Source: Glutamicibacter creatinolyticus | GTDB taxonomy: Bacteria; Actinomycetota; Actinomycetes; Actinomycetales; Micrococcaceae | Assembly: GCF_006094275.1 (NCBI RefSeq) | Contig: NZ_CP034412.1 | Coordinates: 1 to 64,000 of the forward strand | Direction: 5' to 3' | DNA: 64,000 bases | Part shown: positions 62,951-64,000 of the stretch, piece after piece | How positions within the stretch are numbered: position 1 is the first letter of the stretch | Layout: each line of letters starts with the position of its first letter | Notes under the pieces: generated by a model | The model's input: the letters and a program-made list of their open reading frames with translations, nothing else | Database searches by the model: none | Told to the model about the DNA's origin: nothing | Made by a program: the position numbers and the translations under genes

Positions 62951-63990
62951 GCGGTGCGGATGCGCAGCGCCGACGGGTTGATCCAGGCCTGCAGGGTATT
63001 GACCATGCCGGTCGGGTCCCCGTCGATCTGCGTGTTCATCGGCTCCGTGCAGCGCAGCGAGACCTTCTTGGTCTTGTAGAAGGAAATCACCGGGATCTCG
63101 TTCTTCGCCCGGAACGCGGTCTTCAAAAAGATCCACACCCACCCGGCCGCCGAGCGCGGGGAGAGCACCACCGCGTCCAGGATCCCGTCATCGAGCTTCG
63201 CCTCGGGCACGAAGTCCAGGCCCTGCAGCTTGCCGCAGTTGGCGAACAGCACCGAACGCACCCGGCGGGTCTGCCAGGGGCCGTCCCCGAGCTGGAAGGA
63301 GACGCGCTTGCGCTGCCCGGGCAGCTGGCGCAGCCCGGCCTCCGAGTAGGCCAGCCAGCCGACCCGGCGCTTGAGCTGCTCGTCGGTGTCGTCAAAGAGG
63401 TCCGCGTCGGTGCCCACCCCGGCGATCACCAGGAACGCGTGGTCCGCCTCCGTGCCGTTCAGGTGCTGCAGGCGCAAATGCCCCACGTCGATGCGCCGCA
63501 CCCGGCCGCGCACCGCCAGCAGCGCGGTGGTGTGCACATCGTCGATCGGGATCTCCAGGTTGCGGGCCAGCAGGTTGCCGGTGCCCAGCGGCAGGATGCC
63601 CAGGGTTGCCTCCGCGCCCTCGATCACCTCGGCCACCGCGCGCACCGTGCCGTCCCCGCCGGCGGCCAGGATGGTGTCGCACCCGGCCTGCAGCGCCTGG
63701 CGCGCGCCGCCCTGCCCGGCGTCGTCCACCGTGGTCTCAAACACCAGCGGCTCGGGCAGCCCGGCCTCGGCACACACCCGACGCACCGCGTGGCAGGCGG
63801 TTTCGGCTTGTGACTTGGAGGGATTGACCACGATGGCGACCTGGCCGGCCGCGACCTGCTCCACCTCATCCGGTTCCCGGCTCAGCGGGCTGCTGGGTTC
63901 GATGAGCTTGCGCACCGACCGCCAGCTCAGCAGCGCGGCCACGCCGGCGCCGCCGGCCAATGAAGCGATGATCACGCGGTTTCTATGCAT
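62947..63990 (-). CDS. Diacylglycerol kinase-family lipid kinase
   Basis: The 347-residue protein has an N-terminal membrane helix (VIIASLAGGAGVAALLSW) and then a DAGK catalytic domain: AIVVNPSKSQ, AAGGDGTVRAVAE, and LPLGTGNLLARNLEIP. The nucleotide-binding GGDGT and the PxGTGN motif are intact. It likely phosphorylates diacylglycerol or a similar lipid for phospholipid or glycolipid turnover. The start is 10 bases from the window end, so the upstream neighbour is not visible. Confidence 0.93.
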   Translation of the reverse strand: MHRNRVIIASLAGGAGVAALLSWRSVRKLIEPSSPLSREPDEVEQVAAGQVAIVVNPSKSQAETACHAVRRVCAEAGLPEPLVFETTVDDAGQGGARQALQAGCDTILAAGGDGTVRAVAEVIEGAEATLGILPLGTGNLLARNLEIPIDDVHTTALLAVRGRVRRIDVGHLRLQHLNGTEADHAFLVIAGVGTDADLFDDTDEQLKRRVGWLAYSEAGLRQLPGQRKRVSFQLGDGPWQTRRVRSVLFANCGKLQGLDFVPEAKLDDGILDAVVLSPRSAAGWVWIFLKTAFRAKNEIPVISFYKTKKVSLRCTEPMNTQIDGDPTGMVNTLQAWINPSALRIRTA

Positions 63991-64000
63991 AGTGACTTCA

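Overview
The window comes from a high-GC Gram-positive bacterium and starts at the first base of dnaA. The order dnaA-dnaN-recF-dciA-gyrB-gyrA-DUF3566-tRNA-Ile-tRNA-Ala, followed by crgA, sortase E, pabA and the pknB-pknA-pbpA-rodA-pstP-fhaB-fhaA block, is the classic actinobacterial origin region. Protein style, the fused ThiD-TenA, the DLW-39 peptide and the gene content fit Micrococcales, most likely an Arthrobacter-like member of the Micrococcaceae (for example Glutamicibacter or Paeniglutamicibacter). Genus is an inference. I see no transposase, integrase, phage gene or CRISPR array.

Layout. 1-10.5 kb: replication and topology genes, with a DnaA-box spacer between dnaA and dnaN. 10.6-11.0 kb: tRNA-Ile(GAT), a 39-residue DLW-39 peptide, tRNA-Ala(TGC). 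11-18.4 kb: a glycosyltransferase, BASS and EamA transporters, cyclophilin, a zinc-finger rhomboid protease, a second and denser DnaA-box cluster (16.25-16.73 kb), then a divergent LysE-type exporter and LysR regulator pair. 18.4-29.7 kb: cell-wall and division control. CrgA, a class E sortase, a 55-residue membrane peptide coupled to pabA, then a tightly overlapping seven-gene minus-strand operon of two PASTA kinases, a class B PBP, RodA/FtsW, a PP2C phosphatase and two FHA proteins. 29.9-39.3 kb: tRNA-Leu(CAG), a phosphoesterase, an orphan sugar-ABC ATPase, a LacI-regulated ribonucleoside operon (nucleoside hydrolase, MFS, ribokinase), a Cys-rich copper-storage protein, a dienelactone hydrolase, a universal stress protein and a LysR effector domain without a DNA-binding domain.

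39.3-49 kb: a five-gene operon with every junction overlapping by 4 bases (crotonase, kynurenine-formamidase-like hydrolase, PfkB kinase, HAD phosphatase, GDPD), a phosphotransferase-fold protein that has lost its catalytic residues, a beta-phosphoglucomutase/GH65 phosphorylase fusion and a sugar porter. 49-53.5 kb: a thiamine salvage operon (thiM, thiE, thiD-tenA) behind a TPP riboswitch, running into an NCS2 permease. 53.5-64 kb: an unknown polytopic membrane protein, aldehyde dehydrogenase, phosphoglucomutase, DUF4190 protein, POT peptide transporter, amidase, rhodanese-pheA pair and a diacylglycerol-kinase-like lipid kinase.

How it fits together: the first third couples replication initiation to envelope growth and Ser/Thr phosphorylation; the rest is sugar, nucleoside and vitamin uptake and salvage. 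The most notable signal not explained by genes is the DnaA-box cluster at 16.25-16.73 kb, which has more perfect boxes than the dnaA-dnaN spacer and contains duplicated units. The most notable protein is the predicted pseudokinase at 43.4-44.3 kb.
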